Source: Alcanivorax nanhaiticus (GTDB lineage Bacteria; Pseudomonadota; Gammaproteobacteria; Pseudomonadales; Alcanivoracaceae). Taken from it: 64,000 bases of DNA. The notes beneath the pieces are model-generated. The model was given only the letters and a program-made list of their open reading frames with translations, searched no databases and was not told where the DNA came from. The stretch spans positions 62,001 through 126,000 of the forward strand of contig NZ_ARXV01000011.1 in NCBI RefSeq assembly GCF_000756665.1, read 5' to 3'. Every line of letters starts with the position of its first letter. The first letter of the stretch is position 1. This document shows, piece after piece, positions 37,180 to 45,438 of the stretch. The position numbers and the translations under genes are program-made.

Positions 37180-37644
37180 ATGCGTATCGCTTGGGGCCCG
37201 CAATATGAGCTGGGCATACTGGTCATCGACCAACAGCACAAGCGCATTGTCGATTACATCAATGCACTGGATCAGTTGGTGGGATTGCCTGATGCCTATC
37301 AGGGTGTCGCCCGCATCCTTTACGACCTGGTGGACTACACCGAATCGCATTTCAGTTTTGAAGAAGCGCTAATGGAGCGTGCCGGTTACAAGGAAACCGA
37401 TGAGCACCACAATGTTCATCGCAAGTTCACCATGCGTATCGAGGCCCTGCTGCGCAGTTCAGAGAACGGAGAGGATGTGGCAGAAGCCCTGCTGCAGCTG
37501 CTGGAAAAATGGTTGTTGCATCATATTCTCGAAGAGGATCGGGCTTACGCAGATGAAGTAAGAGACTTCATCAACAGTATTGGCCGTGAACGGTTGGGGG
37601 GATGGGTGAACGACAATGTTCGCAAGCATTTCAGGGTGTCATGA
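37180..37644 (+). CDS. bacteriohemerythrin
   Basis: The protein binds O2 at a di-iron centre. The ligand set is present: His20 (DQQHKR), His57 and Glu61 (SHFSFEE), His76 and His80 (HHNVH), His115 and Asp120 (HHILEED). It starts MRIAWGPQYELGILVIDQQH, the usual opening. The 154 residues are slightly longer than the minimal domain. A GGAGGTGG ribosome site precedes the ATG. In Pseudomonas aeruginosa the homologous gene (PA1673, mhr) is switched on by Anr under low oxygen; the boxes upstream here suggest the same control. It is a single gene. Confidence 0.93.
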   Translation: MRIAWGPQYELGILVIDQQHKRIVDYINALDQLVGLPDAYQGVARILYDLVDYTESHFSFEEALMERAGYKETDEHHNVHRKFTMRIEALLRSSENGEDVAEALLQLLEKWLLHHILEEDRAYADEVRDFINSIGRERLGGWVNDNVRKHFRVS

Positions 37645-37708
37645 CAGCCACCGCTCCCTTGAACTTAGAATAAGCATATAGCCAGATAGACTTGGCGAAG
37701 CGCGTCAC

Positions 37709-37725
37709 TGCGGCAATTTGCCGCA
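37709..37725. promoter_or_regulatory. perfect 17-bp palindrome upstream of the TonB receptor
   Basis: TGCGGCAA-T-TTGCCGCA is an exact inverted repeat 67 bases before the receptor start and well inside the 147-bp gap. It lacks a T-run, and so fits a regulator-binding site better than a terminator for the hemerythrin gene. It does not resemble a Fur box. Confidence 0.45.
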
Positions 37726-37791
37726 GGTTGTCGCGGCTGAGGTCAAATAGAATGCCCCGCTGCCTGATTTCATTCTTGCTGAATTCGTTGT

Positions 37792-39903
37792 GTGGGGCTC
37801 TTCGTGTCGCGTCTTGTTCAAATATCACTACCTCTTTACGTAATCTCCCTGCTGCCGCTGGTGGCGGTCAGCGCAGAAAGTGAGCCGTATGAGCTGGCTC
37901 CGGTTCAGGTCAGTGGCCAGCAGGCGACTGCGACGGAAACCACACGAACCGACCTGCAGCGCGAGCAGTCGCTCACGCCGGGTGGCGTGACGGTGGTGGA
38001 AGCGGAAGAGTTGCAAGAGCGCAGCGTCGTGACCTTGGGTGACATGCTGCGCTACGTGCCGGGCATGTGGACCGCCGATGGGGGCACCGGAGACGGGACC
38101 TTTCTGTCCAGCCGTGGCTCCAATCTGGACTCCGTCAATTATGATGGCAATGGCGTCAAACTGATGATCGACGGCTTGCCGGTAACCGCCGCCGATGGCA
38201 ACAACCACAACAGCTTTATTGACCCTCTTGCTGCCCGCTATGCGGTGATTGCCCGTGGCGCCAACGCCATGACCTATGGGGCCAGCACCCTGGGCGGCGC
38301 CATCGACTTTATCAGCCCCACGGCGCGCACTACCGATAATCAGGCTTATCTGAGTGTGGGCAGCCACGGCACCGTGCAGAACAGTGTCACCGGTGGCACC
38401 GTGGCGGGCAATCTGGATGCGCTGGTGACGGTGGAGCAGCGCAGCTATGACGGTTTCCGTGGCCATCAGGAACAGCAGCGCAGCAGTGTCTATGCCAACA
38501 CCGGCTGGCAGATTACCGACAGCGTTGAAAACCGCCTTTACCTCACCTATGTGGACAACGATCAGGAACTGGCCGGCGCTCTGACTCAGGACCAGTTTGA
38601 TGAGGATCCCTACCAGGCGGGCAGCAACAACGAGCGCGGCAACTTCCTCAAGAATGTGGAGAAGTGGCGGGTGGCCAATCGCACCCAATGGGACCTCAGC
38701 GATACCAGCAGTCTGGTGGTGGGCTTTTCCTTTGAAGACCAGTCTCTCTACCACCCGATTGTGGGCGGTGTCGCCCCCGGTGGTTTCAGCTTGTTGATTG
38801 ATAATGATCAGACCACCTTCGGCAGCACCGTGCGTTATAACACCCTGATCGGCAATCACGATCTGCTGTTGGGCCTCAACTATGGCGAGACCCGGGTTAA
38901 GGGGGGAAATTACAATCATCTCGCCGGTATCCGTGGAGCACAGACTATCCGTACCGATAACCAGGCCAACAACCTGGAAGTGTTCGCCATGGATCGCTGG
39001 CATCTGAGCGACCGCTGGACTCTGGTGTACGGTGCTCAGGCAGTGACAGGTAACCGGGAAGTGCGCAACGTGCTCGTCCCCAGTGGCGTTGAGCGCAATC
39101 CGGAAGACGACTATGAGTCCATCAACCCGCGCGTCGGGGTGATCTATCAGGTGGCGGATCGCAGCGAACTGTTCGCCAGCGTCAGCAAACTGTTTGAAGC
39201 GCCGACTCTCTATGAGCTGGAAGACGATGTGGCGGCCAACAACAACACTCTCGATGCCATGCAGGGGCAGGTTGCAGAAGTGGGCACCCGTGGTGCTGCA
39301 GCTCTGGGCGTCGCCAGTGAATGGAACTGGGAATTCACCGTTTACTATGCGCAGATCGAAGACGAAATTCTCTCTCTTGATGATCCCAATGCCACGGGCA
39401 CCAGCCTGGCTACCAATGTGGATGACACCATCCATGCCGGTGTGGAAGCCCTGTTCGGTGCCAGCATTGCACTTGGCAACAGCGATCACCGTATCGCCCC
39501 GCTGGTCAGCCTGACCTGGAACGATTTCAGCTTCGACAATGATCCGCTCTATGGCGACAACCAGCTGCCGGTGGCCCCCAAATTCTTTATCAAGGGTGAG
39601 GTGATGTACCGCCACGCCAACGGCTTCTATGCCGGCCCCACCTTCGACATTGTTGATGATCGCTACGCAGACTTTGCCAACAGCTATGAGGTGGAGGGTT
39701 ACGAACTGGTGGGCCTGCGCACCGGTCTGGATCGTGATCGTTGGGAAGTGTATCTGGAAGGTCGCAACCTGACGGACGAAGCCTATGTGGCCAACGTGAG
39801 CGCACGTAATGACCTGAGCGCGCCGGCCACCGCAGCGGGTGCAGCGATTCTGCAGGCCGGCGAGCCGCGCGCATTCTACGCCGGTGTTCGCTTCGACTTC
39901 TAG
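37792..39903 (+). CDS. TonB-dependent outer-membrane receptor
   Basis: A signal peptide (LPLYVISLLPLVAVSAES) is followed by the plug domain with VTVVEAEELQERSVVTLGDMLRYVPG, SSRGSNLDSVNYDGNGVKLMIDGLPVTAADG and ANAMTYGASTLGGAIDFISP. The 22-strand barrel fills the rest and ends in AFYAGVRFDF, with a terminal Phe. The 703-residue length is usual. The ligand is not clear; the adjacent PepSY protein has His/Met-rich loops, which might point to a metal complex. The start GTG 37792 lacks a good ribosome site; a GTG four codons later (37804) is an alternative. The next gene follows after 23 bp. Confidence 0.9.
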   Translation: MGLFVSRLVQISLPLYVISLLPLVAVSAESEPYELAPVQVSGQQATATETTRTDLQREQSLTPGGVTVVEAEELQERSVVTLGDMLRYVPGMWTADGGTGDGTFLSSRGSNLDSVNYDGNGVKLMIDGLPVTAADGNNHNSFIDPLAARYAVIARGANAMTYGASTLGGAIDFISPTARTTDNQAYLSVGSHGTVQNSVTGGTVAGNLDALVTVEQRSYDGFRGHQEQQRSSVYANTGWQITDSVENRLYLTYVDNDQELAGALTQDQFDEDPYQAGSNNERGNFLKNVEKWRVANRTQWDLSDTSSLVVGFSFEDQSLYHPIVGGVAPGGFSLLIDNDQTTFGSTVRYNTLIGNHDLLLGLNYGETRVKGGNYNHLAGIRGAQTIRTDNQANNLEVFAMDRWHLSDRWTLVYGAQAVTGNREVRNVLVPSGVERNPEDDYESINPRVGVIYQVADRSELFASVSKLFEAPTLYELEDDVAANNNTLDAMQGQVAEVGTRGAAALGVASEWNWEFTVYYAQIEDEILSLDDPNATGTSLATNVDDTIHAGVEALFGASIALGNSDHRIAPLVSLTWNDFSFDNDPLYGDNQLPVAPKFFIKGEVMYRHANGFYAGPTFDIVDDRYADFANSYEVEGYELVGLRTGLDRDRWEVYLEGRNLTDEAYVANVSARNDLSAPATAAGAAILQAGEPRAFYAGVRFDF

Positions 39904-39926
39904 CCATCCATCAGGAACGGACTACC

Positions 39927-41303
39927 ATGACCGCCACCGCGCATTCTTCATCTCGCCCTGGCCGCTTCCATGCGGCTGTGTGGCGCTGGCATTTCCTGAT
40001 CGGGATGCTGGTAATTCCGTTCCTGTTCATTTTGGCGGGCAGTGGTGCCCTGATGCTGCTGAGCAAGCCACTGGATAACGCCCTGAACAAGGAGCTGTTG
40101 GTGGTGGAAGCCGGGGTCAATCCCCTGCCCGCATCGGTGCTGCTGGAGCGGGTGCGTGAGGCCTTTCCCCATGCCACGGTGAAACTGTATCTGCCACCGC
40201 AACGCCCAGGCCAGGCCGCGCGGTTCTCGCTGCAGAGTGGTCACGGCGGCGGCCACGGTGGTCATGGTGCGCCGAGTACCGTGGCGTACCTGAACCCCTA
40301 TACCGGAGAATTGCTGGGCAGCAATGATCCTGCTGACAGTGTTTACGCCATGGTGAAGCAGTGGCATGGCTCCCTGTATCTGGGGCGCACTGGTGAGCTG
40401 CTGATCGAAATGGCCGCCGGGCTGGCGGTGCTGATGATCGTCACCGGCCTGTATCTGGCCTGGCCGAAAAATGGCTGGCGTGCACTCATGCCTGCCCACG
40501 CGCTGGCCAACCGTGCCGCGTGGCGGCGCTGGCACCTGAGCCTTGGTTGGTTGATTGCCGTGCCGCTGCTGTTCTTCCTGATCTCCGGCATGGCCTGGAC
40601 CAGCATCTGGGGCGGCAAGCTGGTGCAGCCCTGGGGGTCGCTGCCCGGCACCCGCTTTGAGCTTCCGGAAACTCAGCCAGCACCGGGCATGGATCACGCC
40701 AGCATGAACGAGCATGGCCTGCATCGGGTGCCTTGGGCTGTAGAGCAGACGTCGCTGCCGCAAGGATCGCCGGGCCCCGTCCAGTTGGACCTGGGTGCAG
40801 TGGTCAAGCAGGCCGCTGAGCACGGTTTCCAACAATTCCGCGTGCACTTCCCACAGGGAGAGCGCGGCGTCTGGACGGTGTCTGCCACCACCATTGCCGG
40901 CGACATCAGTAACCCGCTGGACGAACGTATCCTGCACCTGAATCCGGCCAACGGTGAACCCCTCAAGGACATTCGATTTGCCGATTACCCGGCCATGGGC
41001 AAGGCCATGGCGGCGTCCATTCCGTTCCATCAGGGTGATCTGGGATGGTGGAACTGGTGGCTTAACCTGCTGCTGGTGACGCTGGTCATGGCGTTGGTGA
41101 TCACCGGCGCCATTGTCTGGTGGAAGCGTCAGTCCCGGCGGGCGCCGCCGAAAGGTGAGCGGTCTTCCGGGCGCGCGGTGGCGGTGTTGATGGTGGTCGT
41201 TGGCTGTGCGTTTCCGCTATCCGCCGCGGTGCTGGTGGGCATCATTCTGCTGGATGCCTTCTGGCCGCAACGGACAACAACGAAACAGCAGGAAGTCAAC
41301 TAA
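39927..41303 (+). CDS. PepSY-domain membrane protein (putative reductase)
   Basis: Four or five membrane helices can be seen: near residues 18-48, 150-180, 208-232, 380-405 and at the C-terminus. This is the PepSY_TM plan seen beside TonB receptors, where it is thought to take part in metal reduction. The first periplasmic loop has a His/Gly run, HGGGHGGHG (about 105-113), and the second a Met/His cluster, MDHASMNEHG. These could hold metal ions. Conserved helix motifs are VWRWHFLIGMLVIPFL and RRWHLSLGWLIAVPLLFFLISG. It forms a unit with the receptor 23 bp upstream. Confidence 0.85.
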   Translation: MTATAHSSSRPGRFHAAVWRWHFLIGMLVIPFLFILAGSGALMLLSKPLDNALNKELLVVEAGVNPLPASVLLERVREAFPHATVKLYLPPQRPGQAARFSLQSGHGGGHGGHGAPSTVAYLNPYTGELLGSNDPADSVYAMVKQWHGSLYLGRTGELLIEMAAGLAVLMIVTGLYLAWPKNGWRALMPAHALANRAAWRRWHLSLGWLIAVPLLFFLISGMAWTSIWGGKLVQPWGSLPGTRFELPETQPAPGMDHASMNEHGLHRVPWAVEQTSLPQGSPGPVQLDLGAVVKQAAEHGFQQFRVHFPQGERGVWTVSATTIAGDISNPLDERILHLNPANGEPLKDIRFADYPAMGKAMAASIPFHQGDLGWWNWWLNLLLVTLVMALVITGAIVWWKRQSRRAPPKGERSSGRAVAVLMVVVGCAFPLSAAVLVGIILLDAFWPQRTTTKQQEVN

Positions 41304-41320
41304 CGGTTTCTTTTCACCTT

Positions 41321-41348
41321 GCCGTGGCGGGAAGTGTCCCGTCACGGC
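41321..41348. terminator. GC-rich hairpin after the PepSY gene
   Basis: GCCGTGGCGGGA-AGTG-TCCCGTCACGGC is a 12-bp stem with one mismatch, 18 bases after the stop codon. No T-run follows, so it may be a weak terminator or an RNA-stabilising structure. Confidence 0.5.
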
Positions 41349-41411
41349 CGCCACACACAGATTCTGATACCGTGTCTTGAAGCTGGCAGACAGGGCACAG
41401 GATTCTCCCGA

Positions 41412-42095
41412 ATGATTTCACAACTGGTCACGGTTATCCGCAGTACGCTGGCGTTTGTCTTGCCACCGCTGGTCGGCATGCTGTGGTTTCTGGTTTGTTT
41501 GCCTTTGGGTCGACGTCGCGCCATCAACAGTGGCATCCGCGTGGTCACCTGGCTGGGCCTGTGGCTGGCGAGTATTCGACTGCAGGTGGAGGGTGAGGTT
41601 GCCCTGCTGGAACAACGCCCGGCCATCTTCGTGATCAATCACCAGAGCGGCACCGACCCGATTATTGGCGCCCGCCTGGTGCGCCATGACATGGTCGCCA
41701 TCGGCAAATACGAATTACAGTTCCATCCTCTGTTGGGCCCCTTGATGAAAGCCTTCGGTACGGTATTCGTCAAACGCGAACAGGGCATTGGCCCGCAAGT
41801 GCTGGCGCCGCTGTTACCGGCGCTGGCGGCGGGTGATGCGGTGGTGCTCGCGCCAGAGGGCAAGCGCAGCAGCAATGGTCAGTTGCTGCCGTTCAAACCC
41901 GGTGCGTTATGGTTGGCGCAGCAATCCGGTGCGCCACTGATTCCTGTGGTACTCCACAATAGTGGAGAGATCCTGCCGGCCCATGGCTTGTTGATGAAAC
42001 CGGGCACCGTCAGGGTCACGGTTTTACCACCGCAGCCGGCGAACCTGACCTCCGAGCAATTGCGACAGGTGTTTGCCGATGCGCTGGATCACTAG
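41412..42095 (+). CDS. PlsC-family acyltransferase
   Basis: The N-terminal half has two membrane segments (LAFVLPPLVGMLWFLVCLPLG and GIRVVTWLGLWLAS). The acyltransferase block I is INHQSGTDPIIGA (H-x4-D) and block III is APEGKRSSNGQLLPFKPG. The start at ATG 41412 with AGGA upstream gives 227 residues. Among the three PlsC proteins of the window this one sits with a START-domain and a secreted protein, which suggests a job on a special lipid rather than bulk phospholipid (inference). Its end overlaps the next gene by 17 bp. Confidence 0.85.
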   Translation: MISQLVTVIRSTLAFVLPPLVGMLWFLVCLPLGRRRAINSGIRVVTWLGLWLASIRLQVEGEVALLEQRPAIFVINHQSGTDPIIGARLVRHDMVAIGKYELQFHPLLGPLMKAFGTVFVKREQGIGPQVLAPLLPALAAGDAVVLAPEGKRSSNGQLLPFKPGALWLAQQSGAPLIPVVLHNSGEILPAHGLLMKPGTVRVTVLPPQPANLTSEQLRQVFADALDH

Positions 42096-42693
42096 CTCCG
42101 TTTTGATGTTGTTGTGGCTGCCATCTCTGGTTGCCGCAGAGAGCGTGGTCCGAACTTCCCTGCCTGGTCCGGACCGGTTCGAGTTGCAAACGGCACTCCC
42201 TATCCCCCGCAGTCAGTTGCTGCCGATACTGGAAGCACCCTGCCATGTGCGTCAGTGGATGCCCGGTATCGAAACCCTCTCCATTCTTGATCGCCCCACT
42301 GCAACGCAAACGCTGGTCTATATGGCGCGCAAAGCCCCATGGCCGTTAAGCGGCAGGGATGCGGTCACCCTGTTCGAGCGTCACCCCGGCGAGCCGCTGG
42401 TGCTGACCATGTCTGGCCAACCCGAGGCCTGGCCTGAACAACCAGGCCATGTGCGCGTACCCTATACGGAAGGTAGCTGGACGCTGCATGATGATGGCAG
42501 TACCACCCAGGTGGTCTACCAGCAGCAGGTGGATCCGGGTGGCGGTATCCCGCAATGGCTGGCTGACCGGTTGGCACCAGGGCAGATGGAAGCGGCACTG
42601 ACCGCACTGGAGAGTTATGTACGCGATCCACACCGCAAGGACTGTACTGCTGCTGATGCTCCTGTGGGTACCGGCGGCGCAGGCGAACACTGA
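42079..42693 (+). CDS. START-like lipid-binding periplasmic protein
   Basis: A signal peptide (ITSSVLMLLWLPSLVAAES) leads into a START/SRPBCC-type fold: FELQTALPIPRSQLLPILEAPCHVRQWMPGIETLSILDR, then KAPWPLSGRDAVTLFERH and PYTEGSWTLHDDGSTTQVVYQQQVDPGGGIPQWLADRL, the pattern of bacterial START domains. Such proteins bind lipids in a deep groove. The ATG 42079 with ACAGG upstream is preferred over the TTG two codons before. It overlaps the acyltransferase end and itself overlaps the next gene by 77 bp, so the three are one translationally coupled unit. It has 204 residues. Confidence 0.75.
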   Translation: MRWITSSVLMLLWLPSLVAAESVVRTSLPGPDRFELQTALPIPRSQLLPILEAPCHVRQWMPGIETLSILDRPTATQTLVYMARKAPWPLSGRDAVTLFERHPGEPLVLTMSGQPEAWPEQPGHVRVPYTEGSWTLHDDGSTTQVVYQQQVDPGGGIPQWLADRLAPGQMEAALTALESYVRDPHRKDCTAADAPVGTGGAGEH

Positions 42694-43990
42694 CTGCGAG
42701 GAAGGTTACTTCGCCCTTCAGCAGACACTGAAACAGGCGGGTATTGAGGATGCCCAGGCCCAGACCTTGCCGGAACATCCCCATCTGGGCATCAACCGCT
42801 GGTTGGCCTATCTGCAACAGCAGGCTGAGACGCCGGCACAGCAGCAGCAGTGGATCAGGCTGGCCACGGAGAAGGCCTGGCAGGATCAGTCCCTGATGAT
42901 CCAGCGACTGCCACCCGAGGGTAATGTGACGCCGGCGGCTGCCATGGCCCTGCTCCAGCGCTGCCTGCCAATACTGGCTGCGCGCACGGATTTTACTCAG
43001 TTGCCTGAGGCCTCTGTGCCGGACAGCTATGCGACCTGGTTGCGTGCGGTGGGGATTTATCCTCTCACGGCCTGGCTGGCCACAGGCTCCATCAACAACT
43101 ACCACCAGGAAATGAGTGCTCGCTTCAGCCAACCGGCACCTAAACCACAACGGCAATATGTGCCGCCAACGGCGGTAGGTTTTCCGGTGGCTCCCTCCTC
43201 CTTGTCGGAAAATCCCCTGCAAATCCCTCTGCCAAACGCCATGCAGCGTCAGGCCCTGCTGCTCAACTACGCACCGGTGCTGATGGTGGCAGATGAGCAA
43301 CCCTGGAACCAGCCGGGGAGGATTGAGCTCAATGAGAACGGTGACCCAGCCGTCTATACCCGCGAGCATGTGAGCTACACCTGGATCAGCTGGACCCGTT
43401 ACCGCGAACAAAACCTGCTACAACTCAACTATCAGTTCTGGTTCAGTGAACGACCCAAAAGCAGTTGGCTGGATGGCTACGGGGGTGAGCTCGATGGCTT
43501 GATCTGGCGAGTCACTCTTAAGCCGGATGGCAGAGTGTTGTATTACGACAGCATTCACCCCTGTGGCTGCTACCACAAAGTCTATCCAGTGGAGCCGACA
43601 CTGAAGCAAGCGGCCATCGAAGGGGATAAACCGGTGTTCTACCCCCACCCTGTGGCGGATGCGTATGAACAACGGATCAGCCTGATGCTGGCACCGGATA
43701 CGCACTATGTGGTGCGCATTGGTTCAGCAGAGGAACAATTGCCGACCGACAGCTATGGATTCGTTGATGCAGACAGCCTGCGAGCCCTCCCAAGGCGGGA
43801 TGGTCAGGTGGGCAGCTTGTTCAATGGCAACGGTCTTGTACCCGAGTCAAAGCGAGGGGAGCGGTGGTATCTGTGGCCCATGGGCGTGCCCTCTGCGGGG
43901 GCCATGCGTCAACCCGGCGAACATGCGATCGCGTTCAAAGGCCGACGTCATTTTGATGAGCCAACACTGACAGACATTCTGTTTGAGTAG
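42617..43990 (+). CDS. secreted protein of unknown function (457 aa)
   Basis: A signal peptide (TVLLLMLLWVPAAQANT) precedes a mixed fold with many Trp and Tyr. Features are the helical part (residues about 25-165), a Pro-rich hinge (PAPKPQRQYVPP), and a beta-rich C-half with TREHVSYTWISWTRYREQNLLQLNYQFWFSERPKSS and IHPCGCYHKVYPVEPT. The latter could bind a metal. The frame overlaps the START gene by 77 bp, an unusually long overlap, with GGAGAG before the ATG. I cannot name a family. With the acyltransferase and the START protein it may handle an envelope lipid (inference). Confidence 0.75.
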   Translation: MYAIHTARTVLLLMLLWVPAAQANTDCEEGYFALQQTLKQAGIEDAQAQTLPEHPHLGINRWLAYLQQQAETPAQQQQWIRLATEKAWQDQSLMIQRLPPEGNVTPAAAMALLQRCLPILAARTDFTQLPEASVPDSYATWLRAVGIYPLTAWLATGSINNYHQEMSARFSQPAPKPQRQYVPPTAVGFPVAPSSLSENPLQIPLPNAMQRQALLLNYAPVLMVADEQPWNQPGRIELNENGDPAVYTREHVSYTWISWTRYREQNLLQLNYQFWFSERPKSSWLDGYGGELDGLIWRVTLKPDGRVLYYDSIHPCGCYHKVYPVEPTLKQAAIEGDKPVFYPHPVADAYEQRISLMLAPDTHYVVRIGSAEEQLPTDSYGFVDADSLRALPRRDGQVGSLFNGNGLVPESKRGERWYLWPMGVPSAGAMRQPGEHAIAFKGRRHFDEPTLTDILFE

Positions 43991-44128
43991 GCCCTACCTA
44001 CTTACCGCTGTGCCGGTCAGGTTTGGTAGCGCAAACAATAGAGGCCAGGTGGGTGTTGTAAACTGCCGGTGGGGCCATCTTAAGGCTTTATCAGTCATCA
44101 ATAACCGAATCAGAATAGTGGGTCGATC

Positions 44129-45436
44129 ATGGGGAAATACTCGGGCTATCACCTTTCAGAGCATCAGGAGCTGTGTTGTGAAACACCGTCCCACAAAGAT
44201 GATCTCTTCGGTGAGATGGCCAGCCAACGGGGAATTCTGGCGACTCACGCCTGGCATGTAGCAGAATTTCTCAAGCCCAGTCACCGCTATTTGCATCTGC
44301 TGGCCTATGACGATGAGCAGATCAAGCAGGTCCACGAAGAAGGTCACCACGACGGCGCCTCCAGTTTCAGTACCCTGGAATATGTGCTGTTGAACGATGC
44401 AGAGGTGCGGGACAGCTGGAATCTGTCCGATCCTGCTGACCTGCAAAGGCTGGCCGAAACGGATTTTCCCCAGCAATTGCACAGTGCCCTGATCGGCTCT
44501 CCGGGGACCTTCATTGAATTATTGGCGATGTTTCTGGGCGAGCAGTTGGATGTCGCGTGGCTGAATAGGTTCAGGCTGAGGCCGCAGCAACTTTCCGATG
44601 TGATGGACAACCTCCCTATCCCGCTGCTGAGAAACTATGTGGAGTCAGGCCTGTTGAGTTCGGCGGCACTTGAGGTGATCTTCAATGCCCATCTCTATCG
44701 GGCAGGGATGGATTATCAGAGCCGTAAGCGTAACGAGCCCATCAAGTCCTGCTGTTATCTGCTGTTTGATGAACAGTACAAACCCGCACATCCCGCCCTC
44801 AAGCAAGCCGTGGCCTGCTATCAACTGATCAGTGGAGGTAATTGGCGTGGCGTTCTTGATACGCGAGACAAACTGACACTGTCGGATGAACAATTTCGCT
44901 ATTTCAGGGAAAGTCATAGCCTGGAAGACGTAATCGCCACCCTTGCTGATCCAGCCATAACGCTTCAAGGCAACATGATGCCTTACATTAGTCAGGCGCT
45001 GACAACCGGGCATATTCGGGCAGCAACCACCTTGCTAAAAAAACAGTCCGGGGCCGGTCGTTATTTTCATGATTTTATTCGCGAGTTCATGGCGGTGTAC
45101 GGCGCACTTCCCCGCGTCAGTTTTGATATTTCACCGTTCTATCAAAAAGTGAAGCAGCAGCAACAGAATGCCGACGCCCTCACGATACGCCAGCTCTGTG
45201 AAAACGGGTATGTCGATGCGCTGATAGCCCGCCTGAAAGCGAGTGATGCAGACATCAAGACATTGAACTCCGCACTGCAATATGCCGCCGACAAAGGCTA
45301 CGCCCACATTGTCCGATTACTGCATGAGGCAGGAGCCGAACTGGACACCTGGAACAACTACGCCATCAAAACCGCTAGCAGCAAAGGGTTTGTGCCCTTG
45401 CAGCAATATCTTCTCAAGCACGGCATCCGCGGATAG
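44129..45436 (+). CDS. ankyrin-repeat protein with unknown N-terminal region
   Basis: The last 70 residues hold ankyrin-type repeats: LTIRQLCENGYVDALIARLKASDADIKTLNSALQYAADKGYAHIVRLLHEAGAELDTWNNYAIKTASSKGFVPLQQYLLKHGIRG. Before them about 350 residues are helical and unlike anything I know. No signal peptide or membrane helix is seen, so it is likely cytoplasmic. It is convergent with the lipoprotein gene at 45439, only 2 bp apart. Base use is close to its neighbours. Confidence 0.75.
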   Translation: MGKYSGYHLSEHQELCCETPSHKDDLFGEMASQRGILATHAWHVAEFLKPSHRYLHLLAYDDEQIKQVHEEGHHDGASSFSTLEYVLLNDAEVRDSWNLSDPADLQRLAETDFPQQLHSALIGSPGTFIELLAMFLGEQLDVAWLNRFRLRPQQLSDVMDNLPIPLLRNYVESGLLSSAALEVIFNAHLYRAGMDYQSRKRNEPIKSCCYLLFDEQYKPAHPALKQAVACYQLISGGNWRGVLDTRDKLTLSDEQFRYFRESHSLEDVIATLADPAITLQGNMMPYISQALTTGHIRAATTLLKKQSGAGRYFHDFIREFMAVYGALPRVSFDISPFYQKVKQQQQNADALTIRQLCENGYVDALIARLKASDADIKTLNSALQYAADKGYAHIVRLLHEAGAELDTWNNYAIKTASSKGFVPLQQYLLKHGIRG

Positions 45437-45438
45437 CG

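Noticed and set aside
37828..39615. Long minus-strand open frame opposite the TonB receptor
   Set aside because: Its His/Gln/Ala-rich translation is the mirror of the receptor codons; the receptor on the plus strand is well supported.
41321..41348. Small RNA gene at the GC-rich hairpin
   Set aside because: Only a hairpin is visible, without promoter or T-run; kept as a possible terminator.
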